Shown piece by piece: positions 25,802 through 36,600 of a stretch of 64,000 nucleotides of DNA (within the stretch, counting starts at the first letter, position 1; every line of letters starts with the position of its first letter). The stretch covers positions 124,001-188,000 of the forward strand of contig DATEMU010000008.1 of the NCBI GenBank assembly GCA_035275405.1, given 5' to 3'. This stretch comes from Phycisphaerae bacterium (lineage in GTDB: Bacteria > Planctomycetota > Phycisphaerae > UBA1845 > UTPLA1). The notes under the pieces are model-generated. The model was given only the letters and a program-made list of their open reading frames with translations. It had not been told where the DNA came from and did not search any database. Made by a program: the position numbers and the translations under genes.

Positions 25802-28042
25802 TCAACACGCATGCATCTCCCGCCGTTTCGCGATCTCAGATCGCTGAACCGTTAAGGAGACCGCGCCGTCGAGCTGCGGGGAAATCTCCACCCAAACCGA
25901 CTTGTACGCCGGCGTCCGCGACCGCGGATCGATCCGCCGCGGCACAATGACATTCGCCTCAGGGTAGTACATGGCTGCATTGCCCGCACGAATGTCGAAT
26001 TCGCGTACTAGAATTCGCTCCATCTGCCCGGCTTCGCTGCGCACGACGACCGGTTGGTCGACGCGCAGCCCCAGCCGCTCGATGTCTTCGCGATTCATCA
26101 GGATCACGTCGCGCCGGTCCTGGCCTCGATAGATATCCTCCTCCTCGTACACCACAGTGTTGAACTGTCCCTCGGACCGTATCGTCATGAGCCGCAACCG
26201 CCCGTTGGAGTGAGCGGACGGAAGTTCATGCACGCGAAATCGGGCGCGCCCGGAGGCTGTGGGAAATCGCGGCGTATGCAGGACGCGACCGCCGATATGG
26301 AACTCCTGCTTCGTCTGATCGATGTCCGCCAGCGGCTCGAAGCCGGGTACGATCCTGGCGATCGCCTCCCGAATGGTCGTATGATCCTTCATCCCCCGCC
26401 AATCGACCGGCCCGCCCTCGCCCAGCACGCCGATCGCGACATCCGCGATGATCGACGATTCGCTTCGCGGGCCGGGATGGCGCGGCGTGCCTCCGTCGCT
26501 CAAACGGACGTAGTTGAACATCGACTCCTGCGTGGTCGATTGCGACTCCTCATCGCGGGCCAGCGCCGGCAGGACCATCGTCTCCCGGCCGAGCCCCCAC
26601 GCGTGCGTCGTATTCAGCATCGTGTTGACGTACACAACGGTATCGACTCGGCCCAACGCCCGCGAGGCAAACCCCGCGTCGGGCGTCGCCCCAAACAGAT
26701 TGCCGCCGATGCACCACGCCAGCTTCATCTCCGCGCGCTCGGCGGCCTCCAGGCAACCGATCGTGTCGTGGCCCGGCGTCGTTGGCAGCCGCACGCCAAA
26801 GTGCGACTCGAGCCGCTGAAATACGGCCTCTTTGAGTTTCGGCGCGACGCCCACCGAGCCGATACCCTGCACGTTGCTATGCCCGCGGATCGGCAGCAAC
26901 CCGGCATGCGGTCGCCCGATCATTCCGCGCATCAGTGCCAGATTGACAATCGCCTGAACATTCTGGACGCCATGCTCGTGATGGGTGATGCCCATTGTCC
27001 ACGCAAAGATGGCGTTGCGGGAGTTCGCGTAAAGCGCTGCGGCATCCTCTATCGCCGCTCGCTCGACGCCGCCCGCCTGCTCGACCGCTTCCCACGTCAG
27101 CCCAATAAGATGTTCGCGGAATGCCTCCCACCCCTCGGTCGCGTCGCGAACAAAGTCCTCTTCGATCGCCCCGCGCTCCAGTACGGCCTTGGCAATGCCC
27201 GTCAGCAGCGCGAGATCGCCACCCGCATGGGGTTGAAGGTATCGGCTGGCAATGGGGCTGCCGAACAACAGGCTCCTCACGTCTGAAGGGACGCGGAAGT
27301 TGACGAGCCCGACCTCGCGCAGGGGGTTGATCACGACGACGTGACCGCCCGTCCGCCGGATCTTCATCAAGGTGCGCATAAGCCGCGGATGGTTCGAGGC
27401 CGGGTTGGCCCCGATCAGGAAAACGAGGTCGGCATGTTCCACATCTTCCAGCGTGACCGTCGCCGTCCCCGTCCCGATCGAATCCGAAAGCCCCACGCCG
27501 CTGGCCTGATGGCAGTAATACGAGCAATTGCTGACGTGATTGGAGCCGAAAAGCCGCGCGAAAAGTTGCAGCAGAAACGCAGCCTCGTTGGACGAGCGGC
27601 CGCTGGAATAAAAAAAGCATTGCTCCGGAGTCGCCGCCTTAAATCGTTCAACGACCCGCCCCAACGCCTCGTCCCACTCAATGACGCGATAATGCGTATC
27701 GCCGGGCCCTGCGTAGAGCGGCTGCACAATCCGCCCTGCCGATTCAAGCTCGCGAGCAGAGAGGCTCCGCAACTCCGCCAGGCTGTACCGCCGGAAAAAC
27801 TCCGGTCGCAGACCGTCCTGCATGTCCGCGGCCATCGCCTGAAACGACTTCTTGCAGATCTCCGGCCAGTGCCCCGCCTCGTTCCGCATCGCCCCGCGCT
27901 GCCCGCCCATGCCCAGCGCGCAGGTTTTGCACGCGTTCTTCGTCCGCACCGCGCGCCATAACCGCCGCCAGCCGACACGGTCGGCCAGGTCCAGCACATA
28001 TTGAAGAGCGGGCCACCCGCCGCCGGATTGGGGACGCTGCAT
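25802..28042 (-). CDS. FdhF/YdeP-type molybdopterin oxidoreductase
   Basis: A 746-residue bis-MGD enzyme of the DMSO-reductase superfamily, YdeP branch. Only a C38-x2-C41 pair remains of the N-terminal [4Fe-4S] motif, as is common in this branch. The probable molybdenum ligand is C177 in YYCHQASGVGLSD, where E. coli FdhF has selenocysteine. Later blocks NPASNHPRLMRTL, RGHSNVQGIGSVG and the C-terminal MNREDIERLGLR cofactor domain are typical. No signal peptide, so it is cytoplasmic. AGGTGA precedes ATG 28042. Substrate unknown; E. coli YdeP is linked to acid resistance. No fdhD is adjacent. Confidence 0.85.
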   Translation of the reverse strand: MQRPQSGGGWPALQYVLDLADRVGWRRLWRAVRTKNACKTCALGMGGQRGAMRNEAGHWPEICKKSFQAMAADMQDGLRPEFFRRYSLAELRSLSARELESAGRIVQPLYAGPGDTHYRVIEWDEALGRVVERFKAATPEQCFFYSSGRSSNEAAFLLQLFARLFGSNHVSNCSYYCHQASGVGLSDSIGTGTATVTLEDVEHADLVFLIGANPASNHPRLMRTLMKIRRTGGHVVVINPLREVGLVNFRVPSDVRSLLFGSPIASRYLQPHAGGDLALLTGIAKAVLERGAIEEDFVRDATEGWEAFREHLIGLTWEAVEQAGGVERAAIEDAAALYANSRNAIFAWTMGITHHEHGVQNVQAIVNLALMRGMIGRPHAGLLPIRGHSNVQGIGSVGVAPKLKEAVFQRLESHFGVRLPTTPGHDTIGCLEAAERAEMKLAWCIGGNLFGATPDAGFASRALGRVDTVVYVNTMLNTTHAWGLGRETMVLPALARDEESQSTTQESMFNYVRLSDGGTPRHPGPRSESSIIADVAIGVLGEGGPVDWRGMKDHTTIREAIARIVPGFEPLADIDQTKQEFHIGGRVLHTPRFPTASGRARFRVHELPSAHSNGRLRLMTIRSEGQFNTVVYEEEDIYRGQDRRDVILMNREDIERLGLRVDQPVVVRSEAGQMERILVREFDIRAGNAAMYYPEANVIVPRRIDPRSRTPAYKSVWVEISPQLDGAVSLTVQRSEIAKRREMHAC

Positions 28043-28231
28043 CGATCACCTGCGACTCATCGACTCAGAAATACACCATAGACATCATAACCGCTTCAAT
28101 AAAAACCCAGCGCGGATGTTACGGGGCCTGTCGAGTCCGCATATGCCATCGCTTTCACTGAATCCAAACGACTCCTCTCCTCCGCTTGCCGTAGCGACCG
28201 TCATATTCGAAGATTTGCAAGAGCTGCGCGC

Positions 28232-29257
28232 ATGAACTCCATTTATTCATCCAGAGTTAGGGCCTATCCAGGCATCCTCGTCGCGACGATGGCGAGCCTG
28301 TGCGTCGTCTTTTACCCTGGATGTACGACGCCGCCCTTGCTCGACGGGTCGCTTCCGCGTACCAACGGCGACGATACCGAAATCGTCCCCGTTAACTCCG
28401 CAGCGGCCAATCTCTCGTCCCTGCAAATTTTTCCAGACGATAATCCCTGGAATCAGGACATCTCCGCCCTTCCCGTGCATCCCAATTCAGCGAACTACCT
28501 CGCCTCCATGGGCCTCAATACCGGCCTGCACCCCGACTTCGGCACGGTCTGGGATGGCGCGCCTATTGGAATCCCCTATGTCGTGGTCGGTGGCGACCAA
28601 CCCAGGGTGCCGGTCTCGTTCGACTACGCCAACCAAAGCGACCCGGGGCCCTATCCGATTCCGCCGGACGCACCGATCGAAGGCGGCGCGGACTCCGATG
28701 GCGACCGGCATATCATCGTCATAGATCGCGACAATCGGTTACTTTACGAACTTTTCTACGCCTATCCCTCCGCCGGTGGGTGGACCGCCGGCTCCGGGGC
28801 GATCTTCGATCTGACGTCTAACGCGCTCCGCCCGGCCGGTTGGACCTCCGCGGATGCCGCAGGACTGCCCATCTTCCCCGGCCTGGCGCGTTATGACGAA
28901 ATCGTCGAAGAGGGCGAACTCCATCACGCGCTTCGTTTTACGGTCGCGCACACGCAAAGGGCGTATATCTCCCCCGCCCGCCATTTCGCCAGCTCATCCA
29001 CCGACGCGAATCGACCTCCAATGGGCCTGCGTGTTCGCCTGAAGGCCGATTTCGACGTGTCGCAGTTTCCGACGACGGTGCAGGTGATCCTCCGCGGGCT
29101 CAAACGCTACGGCATGTTCGTGGCCGACAACGGCTCCAATTGGTATATTACCGGGGCGCCGGATTCGCGCTGGAACGATGAGGAACTGAGCACCCTGGGC
29201 GACGTCAAGGGCCACGACTTTGAAGTCGTTTACACCGGCGACCCGGTCACAAACTGA
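28232..29257 (+). CDS. Lipoprotein of unknown function
   Basis: A 341-residue protein with a signal sequence and lipobox-like FYPGC (C31). The mature part starts with a short disordered stretch, then IFPDDNPWNQDISALPVHPN, a block I associate with uncharacterised secreted proteins. Beta-rich segments with many Asp/Pro/Gly follow, including DGDRHIIVIDRDNRLLYELF. It has the feel of a surface carbohydrate-interacting or enzyme domain, but I see no catalytic motif. No SD is obvious before ATG 28232 and no promoter was recognised. It stands alone. Confidence 0.5.
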   Translation: MNSIYSSRVRAYPGILVATMASLCVVFYPGCTTPPLLDGSLPRTNGDDTEIVPVNSAAANLSSLQIFPDDNPWNQDISALPVHPNSANYLASMGLNTGLHPDFGTVWDGAPIGIPYVVVGGDQPRVPVSFDYANQSDPGPYPIPPDAPIEGGADSDGDRHIIVIDRDNRLLYELFYAYPSAGGWTAGSGAIFDLTSNALRPAGWTSADAAGLPIFPGLARYDEIVEEGELHHALRFTVAHTQRAYISPARHFASSSTDANRPPMGLRVRLKADFDVSQFPTTVQVILRGLKRYGMFVADNGSNWYITGAPDSRWNDEELSTLGDVKGHDFEVVYTGDPVTN

Positions 29258-29284
29258 TCGGGGGTAGCCTTTCGAATGTCGGCC

Positions 29285-29313
29285 TTGCCATCCTAACAAA
29301 TACCGAATATACT
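29285..29313 (+). promoter_or_regulatory. Leaderless promoter of the radical SAM gene
   Basis: TTGCCA (29285-29290), exactly 17 bp, TATACT (29308-29313), then 6 nt to ATG 29320. The best full promoter among the leaderless candidates; it excludes the alternative TTG 29314. Confidence 0.65.
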
Positions 29314-29319
29314 TTGGTA

Positions 29320-30357
29320 ATGGCCCTCAAACTCGTCGCCAACCCGCCCAACCCCTACGAAAGCCAATATCGCGAATTCCTCGGCCCCCCGCCGCCGGTC
29401 AAGGTCGAAATCTACGAGGAGCATGCCAAGAGCCTTGTCACCGAGAATGATAGTCCCGATATCCCCTTCCGCTGGTCGGTCAACCCCTACCGAGGCTGCC
29501 AACACGCCTGCGCGTATTGCTACGCCCGGCCCTACCACGAGTACCTCGGCATGGGTGCGGGGACGGACTTCGACACCAAGCTTGTCGCCAAGATCAATGC
29601 CGCCGAGCTTCTCCGCAAGGAGGTCGCCCGGCCCAAACTCCGCGGCCAGCCGATCTGTTTCTCCGGCGTAACGGACTGCTACCAGCCGATCGAGGTGACC
29701 TACAAGCTGACGCAAGAGTGCCTTCGAGTCTGCCTGGAAATGGGCAACGCCGTCTCGATCATCACCAAGAGCTTCCTCGTCATGCGCGATGCCCAGCTTC
29801 TTTCGCAACTTGACCGGGCTGTCGGAGCGACGGTCTATCAGAGCATCCCTTTCGCCGACGACAAGCTGGCCCGGCTCATCGAGCCCCAGGCCCCGCCGCC
29901 CTCCAAGCGCTTCGAGGCCATGCGCCGCCTGACCGACGCGGGCGTCCCCGTCGGCGTCATGGTGGCCCCGATCATCCCCGGCCTGAACGACCAGGAGATC
30001 CCCGAGGTCCTGCGCCGCGCTGCGGAGAGCGGCGCGTCGTCGGCCGGATATGTGCCGCTTCGGCTCCCGGGCAGCGTCGCCGCCGTCTTCATGGAGCGGC
30101 TCAAAGCGGTATTGCCGCTTCGTGCCCAACGCGTGGAATCGCGCATCCGCGAGATGCGCGACGGCCAATTGAACGATTCCCGGTTTGGCAACCGCATGCG
30201 GGGCGACGGCGAATATTGGCGGAGCATTCAAGGCTTGTTTCGACTCTCCGTCGAACGTTTTGGGTTGAATTCTCGCCGTCGAGAGAAGGAGGCCGATGGA
30301 CCGGCGATGCCCGCTCCAAGAGCGGCAACGGGCCAGGCGACTTTTGACTTCGCCTAG
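29320..30357 (+). CDS. Radical SAM protein, PA0069/SPL-like family
   Basis: A 345-residue radical SAM enzyme. The [4Fe-4S]/SAM motif C-x3-C-x2-C is seen as CQHACAYC, preceded by SVNPYRGC and followed by YARPYHEYLG, the pattern of the PA0069 family related to spore photoproduct lyases. FSGVTDCYQPIE and VMVAPIIPGLND are further family blocks. The last 50 residues are basic and poorly conserved. The reaction is unknown. The start is set at ATG 29320 by the promoter geometry. It is followed by an intergenic hairpin repeat. Confidence 0.85.
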   Translation: MALKLVANPPNPYESQYREFLGPPPPVKVEIYEEHAKSLVTENDSPDIPFRWSVNPYRGCQHACAYCYARPYHEYLGMGAGTDFDTKLVAKINAAELLRKEVARPKLRGQPICFSGVTDCYQPIEVTYKLTQECLRVCLEMGNAVSIITKSFLVMRDAQLLSQLDRAVGATVYQSIPFADDKLARLIEPQAPPPSKRFEAMRRLTDAGVPVGVMVAPIIPGLNDQEIPEVLRRAAESGASSAGYVPLRLPGSVAAVFMERLKAVLPLRAQRVESRIREMRDGQLNDSRFGNRMRGDGEYWRSIQGLFRLSVERFGLNSRRREKEADGPAMPAPRAATGQATFDFA

Positions 30358-30399
30358 GGCGATCCCCGTTTGGATGGACGTGCCCCCGCTGCCGTCAGA

Positions 30400-30424
30400 G
30401 CCGCGTGGCGCAAGCCCGCGGATC
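30400..30424 (+). repeat. GCAA-loop hairpin repeat, 25-bp copy
   Basis: Identical over 25 bases to the minus-strand sequence at 10950-10974. It lies between the radical SAM gene and the DUF4375 gene, so the family is dispersed and intergenic. Confidence 0.75.
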
Positions 30425-30490
30425 GAGCGGCGCATGAACCGCTGAACCGGGAGACGCTTGCCAACAAGTAGCACTGCAAGGAAATAGTGT

Positions 30491-31939
30491 ATGATTAGCG
30501 CTTACCGAGGGTTGGCCGTGCGCAGCATTATCTGGATCGCAGCGATTCTCATCGGCACCATCATTGTCATTCTTTTGGTGCGCGCGAAAGACCGCAAACG
30601 TCCGGGTTTTCGTGACTGGCTCCGCGACCCGACTTCTTTCTACCGTCGAGCCGCGCAGGACGGGCTGTTCGAGGACCCTGATCCTGGGCGAGTAACCGAC
30701 GACCAGATTCGCGCGGAGGTTTCTGCGCTATTAAATGACAGGAAGGCACAACGCGCGGCTTCCTGGCTGCGCAAGGTTGGCCCAAGATGTGTTCCCTTCC
30801 TTGTTGACGCTCTCCGAGATTCCCGCTTCCTTACCTACTCCCGTCCGAAAGATTCGGCCTTTGCGACTGTTCCGATCGATCGAGTCTTATCGATTCTAGG
30901 ACGCCTTGGCGATGCGAGAATGGCTGAGGCGATGACGCATCTTGCGTTCGACAGCGATATTCGGATACGGCAGGAGGCCGCCATGGCACTGACCTCCCTC
31001 GGGGCGGCGGAGCAGGCGGCCACAATAAAGAGGCTTCTGCTTGAAGGCAATGCAAAAATAGTGGATTACGTCTTCATTGGCCTTCAACATGCAATCGAGC
31101 GCAAGACAGCGTCTCCAGAATTCCTAACCGCGATATTCGACGATCTGCAGCAATACCTAACTTGGGAAGAATTTCAATTTGAAAGCAAACCAGCTCAGGC
31201 GATGCTCCGCGCAGACCGCAGCCGGGCTCTCTCGATCATTACCAGCGATCCCGTCTGGCGTTTTTCCAATCCGTCGCTGGTTCCGATTCTACGAGCTCTC
31301 CTTAAAGAGCGCGTTGATATTCCACCCCAAGCTCTCGCACAGCTCGATCATGAATTGGGCGAACCGAATGGCGACCGTCGCCGCGAGGAAGTGATCGGAC
31401 TTTTGTTGAATGCGCAGGCCCGCCAGAGAATACGCGGCGTGGAGGCCAGGATAACTCGGTACCTGGATGCGGGTTCGACCTTGATTCAGCACTATGCCGC
31501 CGAAGCCTTTGCCGCGATAAACGGAGTCATCGATCCACTTGCACACACCTCTAATTTGATTGACGCACGGGGCTGGGACCGCATGACCGAACCGCAGCAG
31601 TTTCTCCACGCGGTTTACGGGCTTGAAGGCGAAGTAAACAATGGCGGATTCAGCCAATATTTTTTCAATTCAGCCGGAGATTTTTGGCGAACTGCGCTCG
31701 CGGGGCTCCGTGCGATGAATGTAAACACGACGTTTGAGCTACTTCAGAAAGCCGTAGATTTCTTTGGACCCGATGGGCCTAGCGCAGATCGCGATGAACG
31801 ACAGGAACAACTCTCCAAAATTATCGATGAACGTGAGGCGGACTTACATGCGCTGGACGACGAATTCTTCAAAGATGAGGATCAGCGATATGTCCGGCTC
31901 CTGCTTTACGCTGCCAAAAATGCCGAGCATTTCCACTGA
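30491..31939 (+). CDS. HEAT-like repeat protein with C-terminal DUF4375 domain
   Basis: A 482-residue protein. Residues 14-35 form one membrane anchor (IIWIAAILIGTIIVILLV). Residues about 70-360 are helical with HEAT-like units (for example LGRLGDARMAEAMTHLAFD). The C-terminal 110 residues match DUF4375: FLHAVYGLEGEVNNGGFSQY and the NSAGDFW segment. DUF4375 proteins are uncharacterised. AAGGA lies 8 nt before ATG. Third-position base usage is less GC-biased than in the flanking genes, so it may have been acquired. It is on the same strand as the M32 peptidase but probably not in one operon. Confidence 0.7.
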   Translation: MISAYRGLAVRSIIWIAAILIGTIIVILLVRAKDRKRPGFRDWLRDPTSFYRRAAQDGLFEDPDPGRVTDDQIRAEVSALLNDRKAQRAASWLRKVGPRCVPFLVDALRDSRFLTYSRPKDSAFATVPIDRVLSILGRLGDARMAEAMTHLAFDSDIRIRQEAAMALTSLGAAEQAATIKRLLLEGNAKIVDYVFIGLQHAIERKTASPEFLTAIFDDLQQYLTWEEFQFESKPAQAMLRADRSRALSIITSDPVWRFSNPSLVPILRALLKERVDIPPQALAQLDHELGEPNGDRRREEVIGLLLNAQARQRIRGVEARITRYLDAGSTLIQHYAAEAFAAINGVIDPLAHTSNLIDARGWDRMTEPQQFLHAVYGLEGEVNNGGFSQYFFNSAGDFWRTALAGLRAMNVNTTFELLQKAVDFFGPDGPSADRDERQEQLSKIIDEREADLHALDDEFFKDEDQRYVRLLLYAAKNAEHFH

Positions 31940-32006
31940 GTACGTTCAGGCGCGCCGAGGCTATCTGCCTGATGGCTTTTGAGTGGTCTGTCCACAATCT
32001 ACCGTG

Positions 32007-32012
32007 TATAGT
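32007..32012 (+). promoter_or_regulatory. Candidate -10 box for leaderless M32 carboxypeptidase
   Basis: TATAGT is followed by 6 nt and ATG 32019. No good -35 at 16-18 bp and no SD. Confidence 0.45.
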
Positions 32013-32018
32013 TCGTCC

Positions 32019-33512
32019 ATGACCGCGCTCTATCAATCGTTTCTTACGCTCATCCGCGAAGCCGGAATCCTCGGCTCTGTCGAGGCCCTGCTCGACTGGG
32101 ACAGCGAGACCTTCATGCCGCCCGGCGGTCTCGCCACGCGAGCCGAGCAGATCGCCTTCATCGCCGGTCAGGCCCATGAGCGGCGGACCAACCCGCGGAT
32201 CGGCGAACTGCTGGCCAATCTCGAAGTCGGGTCACTCGATCCCATTGCCGGAACCAATGTCCGCGAGACCCGTCGATCCTACGACCGGGCAACAAAGATT
32301 CCCGTGGACTTGGTCCGCCGGATCGCCAAGGCCTCGACGCTCGCCAAGGACGCCTGGGGCAAGGCCCGGGCCGAATCCAACTTCGACCCCTTTGCCCCGC
32401 ATCTCACCGAATTGCTGGACCTTAAGCGTCAGGTCGCCGACCTCGTCGGCTACTCCGGCGAGCGCTACGACGCCCTCCTCGATGAATACGAGCCCGGCAT
32501 GACCGCGGCGGGCGTGGAAAAGGTCTTTGGTTCGCTCCGCGGCCCGCTTTCGGAGTTCGTGAAAAAAATCGCCCAGGCCAAGCGCAAGCCCGACGTCTCC
32601 ATCCTGCACCGCCATTTTCCCCGCGCCGCCCAGGAAACCCTCTGCCGCGAATTCGCCGCCGCCATCGGCTTCGACTTCACGCGCGGTCGCCTCGACGTCT
32701 CCAAGCATCCGTTCTGCAGCGGCACCGGTCCCGGCGACGTCCGCCTCACCACCCGCTATTACGAGGACTTCCTCTCGCCTTCGCTCTTCGGCGTCCTGCA
32801 CGAGGCCGGCCACGGTCTCTACGAACAGGGCCTGCCCGTCGAACACCAGTTCACCCCCGCGGGCAATGCCGTCAGCCTCGGTATCCACGAGTCACAATCG
32901 CGGATGTGGGAGAACTTCGTCGGCCGCAGCCGCGATTTCTGGGAGGGCCGCTACGACCGTTGCCGCTCCGCCTTCCCCGAAGCCCTCGGCGACGTGCCGC
33001 TCGACGCCTTCTACGGCGCGATCAACTTCGTCCAACCTTCGCTCATCCGCGTCGAGGCGGATGAAGTGACCTACAACCTGCACATCATCCTCCGCTTCGA
33101 ACTGGAGCGCGAGATGATCGCCGGTCGCCTGCAAGTCCGCGACGTCCCCGAGGCGTGGAACGCAAAGATGCGCGAACTGCTTGGCCTCACCCCGCCGAGT
33201 AATGCCGATGGCTGCCTCCAGGACATCCACTGGTCGATGGGCGCATTCGGCTACTTCCCGACCTACGCCCTGGGCAATCTCTACGCCGCCCAGTTCTTCG
33301 CCGCCTCCCGTAAAGCAATCCCTGATTTGAGCGACCGCATCCGGCGCTGCGACTTCCGCCTGCTCCTCGACTGGCTGCGAACCAACATCCACGCCCACGG
33401 TCAGCGCTACCGCCCGGCCGAACTTGTCCAGCGCGTGACCGGCGCCCCGCTGTCCATCGAGCCCTTCATGGACTATCTTCGCACCAAGTTCTCGCCGATT
33501 TACGGCCTGTAG
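32019..33512 (+). CDS. Metallocarboxypeptidase, M32 (Taq) family
   Basis: A 497-residue cytosolic zinc carboxypeptidase that trims residues from peptide C-termini. The zinc motif HEAGH is at residues 261-265 with the family context GVLHEAGHGLYEQ. The third-ligand helix IHESQSRMWENFVGR follows about 25 residues later, and INFVQPSLIRVEADEVTYN is another M32 signature. Length is normal. The ORF runs from 31983, but ATG 32019 is placed 6 nt after TATAGT. It is convergent with the giant secreted-protein gene. Confidence 0.93.
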   Translation: MTALYQSFLTLIREAGILGSVEALLDWDSETFMPPGGLATRAEQIAFIAGQAHERRTNPRIGELLANLEVGSLDPIAGTNVRETRRSYDRATKIPVDLVRRIAKASTLAKDAWGKARAESNFDPFAPHLTELLDLKRQVADLVGYSGERYDALLDEYEPGMTAAGVEKVFGSLRGPLSEFVKKIAQAKRKPDVSILHRHFPRAAQETLCREFAAAIGFDFTRGRLDVSKHPFCSGTGPGDVRLTTRYYEDFLSPSLFGVLHEAGHGLYEQGLPVEHQFTPAGNAVSLGIHESQSRMWENFVGRSRDFWEGRYDRCRSAFPEALGDVPLDAFYGAINFVQPSLIRVEADEVTYNLHIILRFELEREMIAGRLQVRDVPEAWNAKMRELLGLTPPSNADGCLQDIHWSMGAFGYFPTYALGNLYAAQFFAASRKAIPDLSDRIRRCDFRLLLDWLRTNIHAHGQRYRPAELVQRVTGAPLSIEPFMDYLRTKFSPIYGL

Positions 33513-33697
33513 CGCCCGCCGTCTCCTCTTTGTAACGGTATAACTACGAAGTTGTGTTGCTATTGATGGCACTGTTCGTGTTCATCTACCGATTGTGGAC
33601 GGCATACCGCACTTATCTTCGCTCTCGACAATCCATGCGTTTCTTCTGGTTGTGAACATTCTGATCCTACTGGTATGGAATTGAATCGCCCCGGCCG

Positions 33698-36600
33698 CTA
33701 CCAGCCCGTCAACACTCGCACCATCCATGCAATATCCTGCCCGTTCGCCACCCCGTCCCCGTTCACGTCGGCCCTCGCCTGACACGTCGCATCGCAGGCG
33801 CCGCCCACCAGATAGTTCGCCAACACCGCCGCGTCGGTCAGGTCCGCGGCCCCGTTGTCGTCCAGATCGCACGCATGGATGCTCATCACTGCCCCGCCCT
33901 GTAGTTGCACGCTTGCGCCGCTTTCCTTGATCAGCACATCGTAATAGACGTAGCAGCCGTTCAGCCGGATGGTCGCGCCGCTGCCCAGGCTCAGCGTCTG
34001 GACGTAAAGGACCTCGCAACCCGAGCCGGCCAGGTTGTCGAAGGCGTTGAGGAAATCGACCGTCCGGCCGCTCTCGACGCGCAGCGTGCCCATCTCGAAG
34101 TTGTCGACAAAGCCGGCCGGGTCGCGCGGGCCATAGTCGAAGCCCGCGAGTTCGAAGGTCTGCACGGCCGTTCCGTCCATGGTGAGTTGCCCCGGCCAGT
34201 TGAAGATCGCCGGATTCGACGAGTGATTATCAAAGTCCCCGGCCAGCGTCACCGGCTCCGAGGAATCCACCGTCAGTTCGACATCGCCCTCCAGGGTGAA
34301 ATCCCCGTCCACGTCGAAATTGGAGCCGCCGCTGACGCTCAGGACCGGTGGGGTACAGCCGCGCGGCGCCATTCCATCGTCCCTCAATCCCTCATTCCCT
34401 GCCCCCTCATCCCCTGCGGCGAAAAACGCTCCGCAGCCGATGGAATCCATATCACCGACATGCATGGCCACAACCTCGGTCAGGAACATCCGACCTCCCG
34501 TCCCACTTGAATTGATCGTCATGCTGCCCGCGCTGAACGACCCGCTCGCACCCGATGCGCATTGCAACGTCGCGCCCGAATCAATCGACACCGGCCCCGA
34601 CAAATCGACCACTGCGGAACCCTCGATCTCAAAAATAGCGCCGTTGGACAAATCGAGCCGTGTTCCTTCGACGGTTGTCGTGCTGCCACGTGGAGAGCGG
34701 AACGGGCTGCTGTCCACAACCCGGAGGGTGCCGCCGTCCGCAGAGTAGCGGCCTGACAGGCCCACCACATTCGTATCGATAATCTCCAGCGTCCCGCCGT
34801 TGGTCGCCGTCATCAGTCCGTTATTCACCTTGGCGAGCGATCCCGTCACGCTCAACGTGGCGCCGTTCACGCTACCCCGTATGACTCCGAAACCGCTGTT
34901 GGTGATTCGCGCGTCGATCACCCCCTGGCCCGTAATCGTCCCCTTGCAGGTGAGCACACTGGACGGACCCGATGAGATCATTGCCGTAGCGTGGTTCATG
35001 AAAATCGGACTGAAACCGCCGACTGTACTGGAAGCCTGCGCGAACACGGTTCGGCCGGCCCCGATCGTGAGCGATCCGTTGTTTTGAATACCACCGGCCG
35101 CGTCGATGGTCAGATCGCCGCCGGTGATGTTCAGCGCCTGGCCGGGCTCGACGACAACCGAGTCGATGGTCACGGGAATATCCAGCGTAACGGCCGGTAC
35201 GGGACAGGTAATGTTCACATTGTACCGATCGCCCAACTGCGGTGTGTCGTTGTTGGGGACGCTTCCGCAATTCCACGTCGCCGGAAGGCTCCAAACGCCT
35301 GCGGCAGCGCAGAAGCAGCAGGAGTCAATGACGCCATCCGTTGGATTGCTGTCGATCGAGGGATCGTCGGCGATATCCTCGGCATCGTCGATCCCGTTGT
35401 TATTGCAATCCGGGAAGTATTCGTAGGCCCCCATGTCCACGACCGGCGAGCCGGGAATACCGGTATCGCTCGTATACGGGTCGTCCGCCTCGCGTTTGTC
35501 GCCCGCCAGATCTAAGGGCGTTCTCTCAGATGTGTTGGCGTCGCCATCGAGATCTGAGGAATCGGGAGGCACGGCCGGAGTGTTGGCCGCGTCGATGCAG
35601 GGCGAACCCGCGAGGATATGAAGATCGTCGTCGATGGTCCCCAGAATATCGTCCGGTCCATCGACATCGGCAAAGAGCGGATCGGCATTGATGTTGCCGG
35701 TTCCCGCAAGCCCGCCTTGGACATTGCAGTAAGTTACCGTGGCAGTGCCCGCGATTTGCGTCGGCGCGCTGGCCGCGGTATTGCCCCAAACGAGGCTGTT
35801 CGTGACGGTGGCCGTTCCGCCGTTGTTGCGCACGCCGCCGCCCGAACTCGACGAATCATTCCTGGTAAACGAACAGTTTGTCACCGTGAGTGTGCCGATC
35901 GAATAGATCCCGGCTCCGGATCCGTTGTTGCTCTCGTTGCCGGAAAAGACGGAGTTCACCACGTTGGCGGATGCACCCGCCGCCTGGATGGAAATCCCCC
36001 CGCCGCTGGCGACGGTCGTGTTCTTAAGAAAAGTACAATTGATGACGCCAACCGAACCGCCCCCAATCCGCATTCCACCGCCCGTGAACGTCCCATCCGT
36101 ATTGCGATTCCCCTGGAAGAGACACTTCACGAAGGCCAGGCCGCCGGTGCCGGTGGTGTATGCCCCGCCACCGCCGTCGCCACAGGAGTTCGCAACAATT
36201 TTGCATTTGCGAATGAGCGGAGTACCTTCAATGTAAATACCGCCGCCGCGCGCATTGGGTCCTCCAGAGACGCCGGAATTGGCGTTTCCGGCAGTGATCG
36301 TGAAACCATCCAAGATTACGCCCGACGTGGCGGACTCGGGGGCTTCGACGACGTTGTAACTGTTGTCCCCATTGCCAAAGAAATCCGGCCCGTCGTTGGA
36401 CAAGAGATCGCCCGTGAGGACCGTGAGGTTGGCTTCTGGATCGCGCTCGCTCAACATCGACTCGCCGCTCGCAAATCCGCCAAAGATCGCCAGCCCGTTG
36501 CGCAGCACGAAGGATTTCGAACGGTCGCCGGTGCCGCTCGGCTTGTACTCGCCGTCAGCCACCCAGATCTCCGTCACGATATTGTCGCCCGGCGGGCAGT

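Noticed and set aside
26054..27286. 410-codon plus-strand ORF
   Set aside because: Antisense to the molybdoenzyme gene, no recognisable motif, biased composition.
33513..33697. Convergent gap possibly holding a bidirectional terminator
   Set aside because: No stem with a T-run was seen, only AT-richer sequence.
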